A stretch of 13,520 nucleotides of DNA, taken from contig CABSXY010000031.1 in the NCBI GenBank assembly GCA_902481695.1, positions 1 through 13,520 of the forward strand. Direction: 5' to 3'. The notes under the pieces were generated by a model. It saw only the letters and a program-made list of their open reading frames with translations, ran no database searches and was not told the origin of the DNA. The position numbers and the translations under genes are program-made. The stretch is from an uncultured Haemophilus sp. (GTDB lineage: Bacteria; Pseudomonadota; Gammaproteobacteria; Enterobacterales; Pasteurellaceae). This document shows, piece after piece, positions 1 through 6,356 of the stretch; position 1 is the stretch's first letter, and each line of letters begins with the position of its first letter.

Positions 1-66
1 AAATAATGCCGCACCAAAAATAAAGACTAAGTAGATGACTAAAGGGAGAATAATACCTAAATTCAT
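1..66 (-). CDS. panF: Sodium/pantothenate symporter, N-terminal fragment
   Basis: Only the first 22 codons lie in the window; the gene continues off the left edge. They read MNLGIILPLVIYLVFIFGAA and onward, a hydrophobic first membrane segment like the N-terminus of the PanF Na+/pantothenate symporter (SSS family), which imports pantothenate for coenzyme A synthesis. The ATG shares its first A with the last base of the yhdT stop codon (TAATG), and a good AAGGAG ribosome site lies inside the end of yhdT, so the two genes are probably translationally coupled. The identification rests on this short peptide plus the conserved yhdT-panF order downstream of accBC in gammaproteobacteria. A different transporter following yhdT cannot be excluded from 22 residues. 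Confidence 0.8.
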   Translation of the reverse strand, partial: MNLGIILPLVIYLVFIFGAALF

Positions 67-320
67 TATTTATTCTCCTTTGATTCAACATCTAGCGGGA
101 TATCTAAAAAGACAATTTTGACAATCCAATACCCAATCACTACAAACAAAATGGGTAAATAAATACAGGATAATTCAAACCACAACGGAAAACCTATCGG
201 CCCAGGCGAGTCTTTCGGTAAATAAGCACACACACACCATCCAATTACATAAAAAATAGCTAAACCTAATGCCCAGCGAGCTTCCTTAGCCGCTTGCTTA
301 TACCGTTGTGAAAGTTCCAT
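66..320 (-). CDS. yhdT: YhdT family small inner-membrane protein (DUF997)
   Basis: An 84-residue protein with two hydrophobic segments (about residues 15-34 and 49-72), joined by a short loop rich in Pro and Gly. It ends in a charged tail. Size, topology and position directly before panF match YhdT, a small inner-membrane protein of unknown function that accompanies the pantothenate symporter in many gammaproteobacteria. The ATG at 320 is preceded by an AGGAA ribosome site about 8 bases upstream. The stop codon overlaps the panF start by one base, which suggests a yhdT-panF operon. A direct role in PanF assembly or activity is often supposed from gene order, but nothing in the sequence proves it. 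Confidence 0.88.
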   Translation of the reverse strand: MELSQRYKQAAKEARWALGLAIFYVIGWCVCAYLPKDSPGPIGFPLWFELSCIYLPILFVVIGYWIVKIVFLDIPLDVESKENK

Positions 321-348
321 TTTGAGTTCCTGTTAAAAAATTTTATCT

Positions 349-354
349 ATTATA
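349..354 (-). promoter_or_regulatory. Candidate -10 box for yhdT-panF
   Basis: On the minus strand this is a perfect TATAAT, 28 bases before the yhdT start and downstream of the terminator of the preceding lipoprotein gene. No convincing -35 lies at 16-18 bases; a TTGAGA at 380-385 is 25 bases away, which is too far. The box suggests that yhdT-panF is transcribed independently. Confidence 0.4.
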
Positions 355-390
355 AATCTAAATTAGATATTTATTGCTATCTCAAGTATA

Positions 391-418
391 AAAATAAAGC
401 AAGCTCAAGGCTTGCTTT
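391..418 (-). terminator. Rho-independent terminator of the surface lipoprotein gene
   Basis: A perfect 9-bp stem (396-404 with 410-418) has a 5-base loop and is followed on the minus strand by ATTTTTAT. It starts about 19 bases after the lipoprotein stop codon. The other strand has no T-run, so it acts in the minus direction. Confidence 0.85.
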
Positions 419-436
419 AAAATTGACAGAAAATTT

Positions 437-1627
437 CTAATTTTTTCTAGCACCAAAGACACCCATAGCATCTTTTCCTTTGTAAGTTCCAGCGACTTCT
501 TCAGCATCTTTTCCATAGAACCCACCTTCGGCATGAACACCTTTCTCACTTATTCCACTAAATTTATTGCCTTGAATTTGGGCAGATAAGGAAACATCAT
601 CGAAGTGTATCTCTGGAGAAAGCGCGCCCCCAGCAAGCCTATTTGGTACAAGAACGTCCTTATAGCCTGTGTTTGCTAAAGAAATTGTTCCATTTAATGT
701 TTTATCTGCGAAATTAGCTGTTAGTTTTACGAATGATAAGTTAGAGTCTAAGTGTTCAGCACGCTTCTCTACATGCATACCATTTCCAATATAATTTGCA
801 GTACCTGATTGTGGCATTTCTGTTGTTGGATTGACACCAAATGCAACATAATAATCAGAACCTAAAGTAGGCTCCGTAAATTTCCCCCAACGAATATTTT
901 TATAGTTTTTGCCACTAATAGAACGCAATTCAGGAGAATCTGCCTGTAGTACTTCTTTCTCATTAGTTCCAATGACTGGACGGTCGTAATACCCTGATGG
1001 AATGATTTCAATTTCATGACCTTCAACATTAACGAGATTCACGTTATTGTTATCATGTATTTGTCTTTCAATTGTAGTAACTACTCTAGTCTCTTTATTA
1101 ACCTCAAATCCTACTCGACTAAGCACAATTTGTTCTTCATTTTTTGGTTGTTCAGCTGGTTTTACTGCCTCAACCGGTTTCACTAGCTCAGTTGGTTTTA
1201 CTGGTTCAGCTGGTTTTACTGGTTCAGCTGGTTTTACTGTCTCAGCCGGTTTTACTGTCTCAGCCAGTTTTACTGTCTCAGCCGGTTTTACTGGCTCAGC
1301 CGGTTTTACTGTCTCAGCTGGTTTTACTGTCTCAGCTGGTTTTACTGACTCAGCTGGTTTTACTGACTCAGCTGTTTTTACTGCCTCAGCTGGTTTTACT
1401 GGCTCAGTTGGTTTTACTGTCTCAGTTGGTTTTACTTGCTCAGTTGGTTTTACTGGCTCAGCTGGTTTTAGTGACTCAGCTGTTTTTACTTGTTTAGTTG
1501 GTTTTGCTTGCTCAGTTGGTTTTATTTGGTTAACTGGTTGAGTATTGCTACCACCGCTACTTCCACAGGCGGCTAACGTTACAGTTGCAAGAATTGTTAA
1601 ACTTAATTTAGAGAGATTAAATTTCAT
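437..1627 (-). CDS. Repeat-containing surface lipoprotein with TbpB-like C-terminal barrel domain
   Basis: A 396-residue protein predicted to be an outer-membrane surface lipoprotein. Residues 1-20 are a signal peptide ending in the lipobox LAAC, with the lipidated cysteine at 21, followed by a Gly/Ser stretch. Residues 35-166 are 21 hexapeptide repeats plus one degenerate unit, mostly VKPAEx, which should form an extended, charged, Pro-rich stalk. Residues 167-396 have the look of the transferrin-binding-protein-B beta-barrel family seen in Slam-dependent surface lipoproteins: GTANYIGNG (275-283), ANFADKTLNGTI (304-315), GGFYGKDAEE (368-377) and a terminal GVFGARK. No N-terminal handle domain like that of full TbpB is present. 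The ligand is unknown; haem, a metal-carrier protein or a host factor are all possible. The gene has its own promoter and terminator. An AAGGAA ribosome site precedes the ATG. No Slam translocon gene is visible in the window. Confidence 0.85.
   Translation of the reverse strand: MKFNLSKLSLTILATVTLAACGSSGGSNTQPVNQIKPTEQAKPTKQVKTAESLKPAEPVKPTEQVKPTETVKPTEPVKPAEAVKTAESVKPAESVKPAETVKPAETVKPAEPVKPAETVKLAETVKPAETVKPAEPVKPAEPVKPTELVKPVEAVKPAEQPKNEEQIVLSRVGFEVNKETRVVTTIERQIHDNNNVNLVNVEGHEIEIIPSGYYDRPVIGTNEKEVLQADSPELRSISGKNYKNIRWGKFTEPTLGSDYYVAFGVNPTTEMPQSGTANYIGNGMHVEKRAEHLDSNLSFVKLTANFADKTLNGTISLANTGYKDVLVPNRLAGGALSPEIHFDDVSLSAQIQGNKFSGISEKGVHAEGGFYGKDAEEVAGTYKGKDAMGVFGARKN
1130..1525 (-). repeat. 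18-bp in-frame tandem repeat array (22 units) encoding VKPAEx hexapeptides
   Basis: There are 22 consecutive 18-base units, 1130-1147 being the degenerate last one. The coding-strand consensus is about GTAAAACCAGCTGAGACA. Some adjacent units are identical (1202-1219 and 1220-1237; 1310-1327 and 1328-1345). The units at 1238-1309 share a CCG proline codon in place of CCA, with one CTG variant giving KLAET. This pattern indicates past tandem duplication. The unit length is a multiple of three, so copy-number change would alter protein length without breaking the frame. Confidence 0.95.
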
Positions 1628-1660
1628 TGTTTTTCCTTAGGTAAAAATAAATAGGTGCAC

Positions 1661-1690
1661 ATTATAAAGGGATTTAAGATACCTTTTCAA
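1661..1690 (-). promoter_or_regulatory. Promoter of the surface lipoprotein gene
   Basis: On the minus strand, TTGAAA (1685-1690) and TATAAT (1661-1666) are separated by 18 bases. This is close to the sigma-70 consensus. The predicted start is near 1654, giving a leader of roughly 27 bases with an AAGGAA ribosome site. It lies just after the accC terminator, so the lipoprotein has its own transcription unit. Confidence 0.75.
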
Positions 1691-1715
1691 AGAAAATATA
1701 TTAATTATCAAAAAG

Positions 1716-1747
1716 ATATAAAAATGGCTAACTTACGTTAGCCGTTT
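1716..1747 (-). terminator. Rho-independent terminator of accBC
   Basis: An 11-bp stem (1722-1732 with 1737-1747, including one G-T pair) has a 4-base loop. It is followed on the minus strand by TTTTTATATC and more Ts. It starts 5 bases after the accC stop codon. Confidence 0.85.
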
Positions 1748-1751
1748 CATT

Positions 1752-3098
1752 TTAATCATACATCCCTAATTTCTTCTCTAAATAGTGGATATTTGCACCG
1801 CCTTTTTGGAAGTTTTCATCTTCAAGGATGAGTTCATGAAGAGGGATATTGGTTTTGATACCGTCAATGATCGTCTCTGATAATGCATTTTGCATACGAC
1901 GGATTGCGACATCACGAGTATCACCGTATGTGATTAATTTTGCGATCATAGAATCATAATGCGGAGGAACAGTATAGCCGCCATATACATGAGAATCCCA
2001 ACGAACACCTAAACCACCTGGTGAGTGCAAGTGTGCAACTTTACCTGGAGATGGTAAGAATGTTTTTGGATCTTCTGCATTGATACGACATTCAATCGCA
2101 TGACCTTTCACTTTAATATCTTCTTGTTTGTAAGAAAGTGGTAAACCAGCCGCAATACGCAATTGTTCTTTCACCAAATCCACACCAGTAATCATTTCTG
2201 TTACTGGGTGTTCTACTTGAATACGAGTATTCATTTCAATGAAATAGAACTCACCATTTTCATACAAGAATTCAAACGTACCTGCACCGCGATAGCCAAT
2301 TTCAACACAAGCCTTCGCACAACGAGAACCAATATCATGACGAACTTCTTCGGTAATACCTGGTGCGGGTGCTTCTTCCACCACTTTTTGGTGGCGACGC
2401 TGCATAGAACAATCACGTTCAGCAAGATAGATTGCATTACCGTGTGTATCCGCTAAAACTTGGATTTCAATATGGCGTGGATTTTCTAAATATTTTTCCA
2501 TGTAAACCATATCATTGTTAAACGCAGCTTTTGCCTCTGCTTTTGTCATCGCAATGGATTCTTCAAGTGCATCTTCACTACGTACCACGCGCATACCACG
2601 ACCACCGCCACCGCCAGACGCCTTGATAATAATTGGATAGCCAATACGTTTTGCAATTTCTTTATTTTTCGCGATATCGCTACCTACTGGGCCATCTGAA
2701 CCCGGTACGCAAGGCACGCCCGCTTTTTTCATTGCTTTAATCGCAGAAACTTTATCCCCCATCAAACGAATAACGTCTGCAGTTGGACCAATAAAGATAA
2801 AACCAGAACGCTCAACTTGCTCTGCAAAATCCGCGTTTTCAGAAAGGAAACCATAACCAGGGTGAATCGCATCCGCACCGGTTACTTCTGCTGCAGCAAT
2901 AATCGCAGGAATATTTAAATAACTTTTTACAGATGGCGCAGGTCCGATACAAACTGTTTCATCTGCAAGTAATACGTGTTTTAAATCACGGTCAGCGGTA
3001 GAGTGAACCGCCACAGTTTTAATGCCTAATTCTTTACAGGCACGCAAAATACGCAGTGCAATTTCACCACGGTTAGCAATCACAACTTTTTCTAACAT
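1752..3098 (-). CDS. accC: Biotin carboxylase subunit of acetyl-CoA carboxylase
   Basis: A 448-residue cytosolic enzyme that carboxylates the biotin on AccB using ATP and bicarbonate, the first half-reaction of acetyl-CoA carboxylase. The start MLEKVVIANRGEIA is typical of AccC. The residues line up with E. coli numbering: K116, K159, the glycine-rich ATP loop 162-168, K238, E276, E288, N290, R292, Q294, V295, E296 (IEMNTRIQVEHP) and R338. The frame extends four codons upstream to a GTG at 3110, but the ATG at 3098 matches the family start and has GTGGAA as ribosome site. Length is as expected (E. coli 449). It follows accB by 60 bases, a gap that holds a terminator-like hairpin, so the two are probably an operon with partial read-through. 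Confidence 0.98.
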   Translation of the reverse strand: MLEKVVIANRGEIALRILRACKELGIKTVAVHSTADRDLKHVLLADETVCIGPAPSVKSYLNIPAIIAAAEVTGADAIHPGYGFLSENADFAEQVERSGFIFIGPTADVIRLMGDKVSAIKAMKKAGVPCVPGSDGPVGSDIAKNKEIAKRIGYPIIIKASGGGGGRGMRVVRSEDALEESIAMTKAEAKAAFNNDMVYMEKYLENPRHIEIQVLADTHGNAIYLAERDCSMQRRHQKVVEEAPAPGITEEVRHDIGSRCAKACVEIGYRGAGTFEFLYENGEFYFIEMNTRIQVEHPVTEMITGVDLVKEQLRIAAGLPLSYKQEDIKVKGHAIECRINAEDPKTFLPSPGKVAHLHSPGGLGVRWDSHVYGGYTVPPHYDSMIAKLITYGDTRDVAIRRMQNALSETIIDGIKTNIPLHELILEDENFQKGGANIHYLEKKLGMYD

Positions 3099-3117
3099 AA
3101 CAATTTCCACTTGGGTG

Positions 3118-3144
3118 AAAAAATGGCGAGAAAGCTCGCCATTT
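3118..3144 (-). terminator. Terminator-like hairpin between accB and accC
   Basis: A perfect 10-bp stem (3121-3130 with 3135-3144) with a 4-base loop is followed on the minus strand by a run of six Ts that includes the last bases of the stem. It begins 14 bases after the accB stop codon and ends about 20 bases before the accC start. It could be a leaky terminator, an RNA-processing or stability element, or both. No separate accC promoter is evident in the 60-base gap. Confidence 0.7.
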
Positions 3145-3158
3145 CAGATTGATAGGGA

Positions 3159-3623
3159 TTATTCGATAACGATCAATGGTTGATCAAATTCAACCGCTTC
3201 GCCATCATTTACTAAGATTGCTTTAACCACACCAGCTTTATCAGCTTCGATACGGTTCATCATTTTCATTGCTTCAACGATACAAAGCGCATCGCCTACT
3301 TTGACAGTTTGTCCCACTTCCACGAAAGCTTTCGCTTCTGGACTTGGGCTACGATAGAATGTACCCACCATTGGTGAACGTACTTGGTGACCAGACACTT
3401 CAGCGGCTAGTGCTTCCGCAGGTGCAGCCGCTGCAGGTGCTGGCGCAGCAGCAGGAGCCGCAACCGGTGCGACAGGGGCTGCTGCATATTGAATTGCAGC
3501 AGGTGCAACAGCTGGTGCCGCACGACTAATACGTACTGTACCTTCTTCTTCTTGCACTTCTAATTCAGTGATGCCCGATTCTTCTACTAATTCAATCAGT
3601 TTTTTGATTTTACGAATGTCCAT
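3159..3623 (-). CDS. accB: Biotin carboxyl carrier protein of acetyl-CoA carboxylase
   Basis: A 154-residue BCCP subunit carrying the biotin that AccC carboxylates and AccA/AccD use to make malonyl-CoA. Residues 1-35 are the conserved N-terminal segment (MDIRKIKKLIELVEESGI). Residues 36-72 are a flexible Ala/Pro linker. Residues 78-154 are the biotinyl domain, with the thumb SPSPEAKAFVEVGQ (92-105) characteristic of acetyl-CoA carboxylase BCCPs and the biotinylation site EAMKMMN, lysine 120. Length is close to E. coli AccB. An AGGAAG ribosome site precedes the ATG. It is first in the accB-accC pair and lies 159 bases downstream of the aroQ stop codon. Confidence 0.98.
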   Translation of the reverse strand: MDIRKIKKLIELVEESGITELEVQEEEGTVRISRAAPAVAPAAIQYAAAPVAPVAAPAAAPAPAAAAPAEALAAEVSGHQVRSPMVGTFYRSPSPEAKAFVEVGQTVKVGDALCIVEAMKMMNRIEADKAGVVKAILVNDGEAVEFDQPLIVIE

Positions 3624-3655
3624 ACGTTCTTCCTAAAAATAATAATGAATTGTTA

Positions 3656-3689
3656 ACCGCACTTTCAGAATGGATTCCCAAAGTGCGGT
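3656..3689. repeat. Inverted pair of uptake signal sequences between aroQ and accB
   Basis: ACCGCACTTT (3656-3665) and AAAGTGCGGT (3680-3689) are two perfect Haemophilus-type uptake signals in opposite orientation, forming a 10-bp stem with a 14-base loop. On the minus strand it lies 93 bases after aroQ and 32 before accB. No good T-run follows in that direction, so it may be only a weak terminator for aroQ transcripts. Confidence 0.8.
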
Positions 3690-3782
3690 CATTTTGAAAC
3701 CTGTTTTTGTGTCGGCAAGATTACCGCAAAATCACGAACTTTGCGATAAATTTCTGCGAAAATCTGTAAATTTTGTGAAATT

Positions 3783-4235
3783 TTATGCTTTTTTATTTAA
3801 AAAATCTAACGCAAATTGGAGAGCGAACTCATAGCCTTTTGCACCTAAGCCACAAATCACCCCTTCAGCCACATCACTAAAGTAAGAATGATGACGGAAT
3901 GGCTCGCGTTTATGTACATTAGACAAATGAATTTCAACAAACGGAATTGACACCGCTAGCAACGCATCACGCAATGCAACACTGGTATGCGTATAAGCTG
4001 CCGGGTTAATTAAAATAAAATCCACTTTCTGAAAACTTTGATGAATCTTATCAATTAACTTTTCTTCGCTATTTGCTTGGAAACACGCCAAATTCACATC
4101 ATGCTGCGCAGCAAGTTTGGTCACATTTTCTTCAATGGCAGATAATGAAAGCGAACCATAATGTTTTGGTTCTCTTGCGCCCAACATATTCAAGTTCGGG
4201 CCATTTAACAGCAAAATATTGAATTTTTTTGACAT
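3783..4235 (-). CDS. aroQ: Type II 3-dehydroquinate dehydratase
   Basis: A 150-residue cytosolic enzyme that dehydrates 3-dehydroquinate to 3-dehydroshikimate, step three of the shikimate pathway. Type II signatures are present: LLNGPNLNMLGAREPKHYG near the N-terminus with R21 and the catalytic tyrosine Y26, NPAAYTHTS (77-85), and VEIHLSNVHKREPFR (100-114) with catalytic H103. Length fits the dodecameric family (about 145-155). The frame runs two codons further up to a GTG at 4241, but the ATG at 4235 is better spaced from the AAAGGA ribosome site. An ATG immediately before the GTG is followed directly by TGA, so it is not a competing gene. The gene follows menC by 60 bases, with a candidate promoter in that gap. 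Confidence 0.97.
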   Translation of the reverse strand: MSKKFNILLLNGPNLNMLGAREPKHYGSLSLSAIEENVTKLAAQHDVNLACFQANSEEKLIDKIHQSFQKVDFILINPAAYTHTSVALRDALLAVSIPFVEIHLSNVHKREPFRHHSYFSDVAEGVICGLGAKGYEFALQFALDFLNKKA

Positions 4236-4259
4236 TTTCACATCCTTTAACTTGTGCGA

Positions 4260-4265
4260 ATTATA
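4260..4265 (-). promoter_or_regulatory. Candidate -10 box for aroQ
   Basis: A perfect TATAAT on the minus strand within CGCTATAATTCG, 24 bases before the aroQ ATG. No recognisable -35 is seen at 17 bases. The same CGCTATAAT core occurs before menB and anmK. Confidence 0.5.
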
Positions 4266-4295
4266 GCGATTTTTTGTGTAATGGTGGTCGTATCT

Positions 4296-5285
4296 CTATA
4301 CAATTTTGGTAATAAATTCTGAATTTAAATCAATTAGCGGTAAATCTGAGCCTGGCCACGCACGTAATACTTGATGTTGCATCAAATTTAACGTATCTAA
4401 TCCAGGCGTCACATTGGGTGTATATTGTGCCGCGATACGAGCGAGTTGAGTCAATCCTAGGCTACTTTCAATGCTCGAGCTAATCACTGCTTTTATGCCT
4501 AAACTATGTGCTTGCGCAATCAGCTTTTGACAATCTTGTAGCGAACCAACCAGTGTTGGCTTAATTACAATGGCACTTAAGTGCGATTCTTTTTCTAAAA
4601 GGAAGTCAGGCTCTCGCACACTTTCATCCCAAGCAATATTAATGCCTGTTTGAGCTGCAAACTGGCGGCTTTCTTCACGTGTTTTACAAGGTTCTTCCAA
4701 AAATTGAATACGAGAACGATGTTGTGGGTTTACTTTCTCCGCAAATTTTAACGCCTTTTCCAACGTCCATTGGCGATTCGCATCTAGACGTAATTGCAAA
4801 TCAGGAATGGCTTCAAGAAACATATCTGTAATCAAACCATCACGATTCGCTTCATACATACCGACTTTGATTTTAGCCACTTTGTCACCTGGCATTTGAT
4901 TAAGTTCTGCATATAACTCATCAGGATCGCCATAACACAACGGTGCGGTATGATAGTTACCTTCCTCATTTAAATAACGTTTCATCTCATCCATCGCCGT
5001 GCTAATACCGAAAGCAACGGAGGGATAACAACCGTCAAGTGGCACTCTTGGCGCTTCGCAGCTTGCATGACACCAATTTGTCAGCCATTCAATGGCTTGC
5101 TCTTGCGCTTGTTCGATAGTTTCTTCGCTAAACCCAGGTAAAGGTGCAATTTCCCCCCAACCATCACGGCTGCAAGCAACACGCACAATCAAGCCTTCAC
5201 GGCGTTTTAAAAAACGTCCACGTAAAATTAACTGACTATCGACTGGAATAGAATAACGATAAAGATTAAATGATTTGGTTTCCAT
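4296..5285 (-). CDS. menC: o-Succinylbenzoate synthase
   Basis: A 329-residue enolase-superfamily enzyme that dehydrates SHCHC to o-succinylbenzoate in menaquinone synthesis. All catalytic residues are visible and sit seven positions after their E. coli counterparts: K138 and K140 (AKIKVG), metal ligands D168 (LRLDANRQW), E197 (FLEEPC) and D220 (AWDES), and K242 (IVIKPTL). The N-terminal capping domain spans roughly residues 1-100. AAGGAG is well placed before the ATG. It follows menB by 69 bases, a gap filled by an uptake-signal dyad. No terminator is seen after menC, so read-through into aroQ is possible. Confidence 0.97.
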   Translation of the reverse strand: METKSFNLYRYSIPVDSQLILRGRFLKRREGLIVRVACSRDGWGEIAPLPGFSEETIEQAQEQAIEWLTNWCHASCEAPRVPLDGCYPSVAFGISTAMDEMKRYLNEEGNYHTAPLCYGDPDELYAELNQMPGDKVAKIKVGMYEANRDGLITDMFLEAIPDLQLRLDANRQWTLEKALKFAEKVNPQHRSRIQFLEEPCKTREESRQFAAQTGINIAWDESVREPDFLLEKESHLSAIVIKPTLVGSLQDCQKLIAQAHSLGIKAVISSSIESSLGLTQLARIAAQYTPNVTPGLDTLNLMQHQVLRAWPGSDLPLIDLNSEFITKIV

Positions 5286-5303
5286 CTTATTCTCCTTGAT
5301 GAC

Positions 5304-5345
5304 AAAAGTGCGGTTAAAAACACACTGATTTTTAACCGCACTTTT
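5304..5345 (-). terminator. Uptake-signal dyad forming a terminator-like hairpin between menB and menC
   Basis: A perfect 17-bp inverted repeat (5304-5320 with 5329-5345) with an 8-base loop, built around two oppositely oriented uptake signals (5306-5314 and 5335-5343). On the minus strand the 3' arm ends in CTTTT, giving a short T-run. It lies 9 bases after the menB stop codon and 18 before the menC start, so it probably attenuates transcription from menB into menC. Confidence 0.75.
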
Positions 5346-5354
5346 ATGTTCAAA

Positions 5355-6212
5355 TTAAGGATTACGTCTGAATTTACTGAAGTCTGGTGCACGTTTTTCA
5401 TTAAACGCGTTACGACCTTCTTGACCTTCTTCAGTCATGTAGAACAACATGGTTGCGTTACCCGCGAGTTCTTGTAAACCAGATTGACCATCGCAGTCTG
5501 CATTTAATGCAGCTTTCAAGCAACGTAATGCGATTGGGCTGTTACGTAACATTTCACGGCACCAACGCACAGTTTCTTTTTCTAAATCAGCGTAAGGAAC
5601 CACGGTATTCACTAAGCCCATATCTAATGCTTCTTGTGCATTATATTGGCGGCATAAGAACCAAATTTCGCGGGCTTTTTTCTGCCCCACTAAACGTGCC
5701 ATATAGCTTGCACCCCAGCCACCATCAAATGAACCGACTTTAGGACCAGTTTGACCAAAAATCGCATTGTCTGCAGCAATAGTTAAATCACATAACATAT
5801 GAAGTACGTGCCCACCACCAATTGCATAACCTGCGACCATTGCCACCACTGGTTTTGGACAAGTACGAATATCACGTTGGAAATCCAATACATTTAAATG
5901 ATGCACTCCGCTTTCATCTTTGTAACCGCCGTAGTCACCACGAATTTTTTGGTCACCACCAGAACAGAATGCTTTTTCGCCTTCACCGGTTAACACAATC
6001 ACGCCGATTTTTTCATCGAAACGAGCGTTAGAAAACGCATGGATCATTTCTTTGACTGTTTGCGGACGAAATGCATTACGCACTTCCGGACGGTTAATCG
6101 TGATTTTTGCAATACCATCAGTCGATTTGTGGAAACGGATATCAGTATAACCTTCGCTATGGTCAACCCACTCAACTGGTGCATATAAAACATCATCTTT
6201 TGGATTTTGCAT
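5355..6212 (-). CDS. menB: 1,4-Dihydroxy-2-naphthoyl-CoA synthase
   Basis: A 285-residue crotonase-fold enzyme that closes the second ring of the naphthoquinone nucleus, converting o-succinylbenzoyl-CoA to dihydroxynaphthoyl-CoA. Length equals that of E. coli MenB. Visible signatures are CSGGDQK (83-89), the oxyanion-loop glycines around 86 and 132-134, and IFGQTGPKVGSFDGGWG (151-167). G156 in QTG, rather than aspartate, marks the type I bicarbonate-dependent class; S161 and D163 are present. The open frame continues 12 codons further upstream to 6248, but the ATG at 6212 (MQNPKDDVLYAPVEW) aligns with the family start and has AAAGGAA in front. That extension would also overlap the probable promoter. 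Confidence 0.98.
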   Translation of the reverse strand: MQNPKDDVLYAPVEWVDHSEGYTDIRFHKSTDGIAKITINRPEVRNAFRPQTVKEMIHAFSNARFDEKIGVIVLTGEGEKAFCSGGDQKIRGDYGGYKDESGVHHLNVLDFQRDIRTCPKPVVAMVAGYAIGGGHVLHMLCDLTIAADNAIFGQTGPKVGSFDGGWGASYMARLVGQKKAREIWFLCRQYNAQEALDMGLVNTVVPYADLEKETVRWCREMLRNSPIALRCLKAALNADCDGQSGLQELAGNATMLFYMTEEGQEGRNAFNEKRAPDFSKFRRNP

Positions 6213-6246
6213 TGTTCTTTCCTTTATAAGTGTAAAAAGTGTGGTC

Positions 6247-6252
6247 ATTATA
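6247..6252 (-). promoter_or_regulatory. Candidate -10 box for menB
   Basis: A perfect TATAAT in CCGCTATAATGACC on the minus strand, 34 bases before the menB ATG. No clear -35 is seen. A one-mismatch uptake signal (6237-6245) abuts it, and the divergent lipoprotein promoter lies about 45 bases away. Confidence 0.5.
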
Positions 6253-6296
6253 GCGGAAGTTTTTTAGTTCGGGAAAGAAAATCAATTATTGAAGAC

Positions 6297-6324
6297 TTTA
6301 CAATTATGTCGTTGTTGCTAAAAT
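6297..6324 (+). promoter_or_regulatory. Promoter of the small lipoprotein gene
   Basis: TTTACA (6297-6302) and TAAAAT (6319-6324) are separated by 16 bases. The predicted start near 6331 gives a leader of about 26 bases containing AAGGA. It diverges from the menB promoter. Confidence 0.6.
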
Positions 6325-6356
6325 TCCGCCATTCCAACTTTAGTAAGGAAATTTAA

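Noticed and set aside
380..385. TTGAGA as -35 of the yhdT promoter.
   Set aside because: It is 25 bases from the TATAAT, too far for a sigma-70 promoter.
1130..1525. On/off phase variation of the lipoprotein by repeat slippage.
   Set aside because: The repeat unit is 18 bases, so gain or loss of units keeps the frame. No tetranucleotide or long homopolymer tract is present in the gene.
1130..1525. Possible CRISPR array because of regular repeats.
   Set aside because: The repeats are directly adjacent with no spacers and encode a peptide repeat inside a signal-bearing open frame.
1047..1541. Two long plus-strand open frames opposite the lipoprotein repeat (1047-1541 and 1144-1497).
   Set aside because: They stay open because the 18-bp repeat has no stop in those frames, and their translations are low-complexity. 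The minus strand has a signal peptide, promoter, ribosome site and terminator.
6213..6248. Twelve-codon upstream extension of menB.
   Set aside because: It would span the likely promoter and the family start aligns with the ATG at 6212, which has a good ribosome site.
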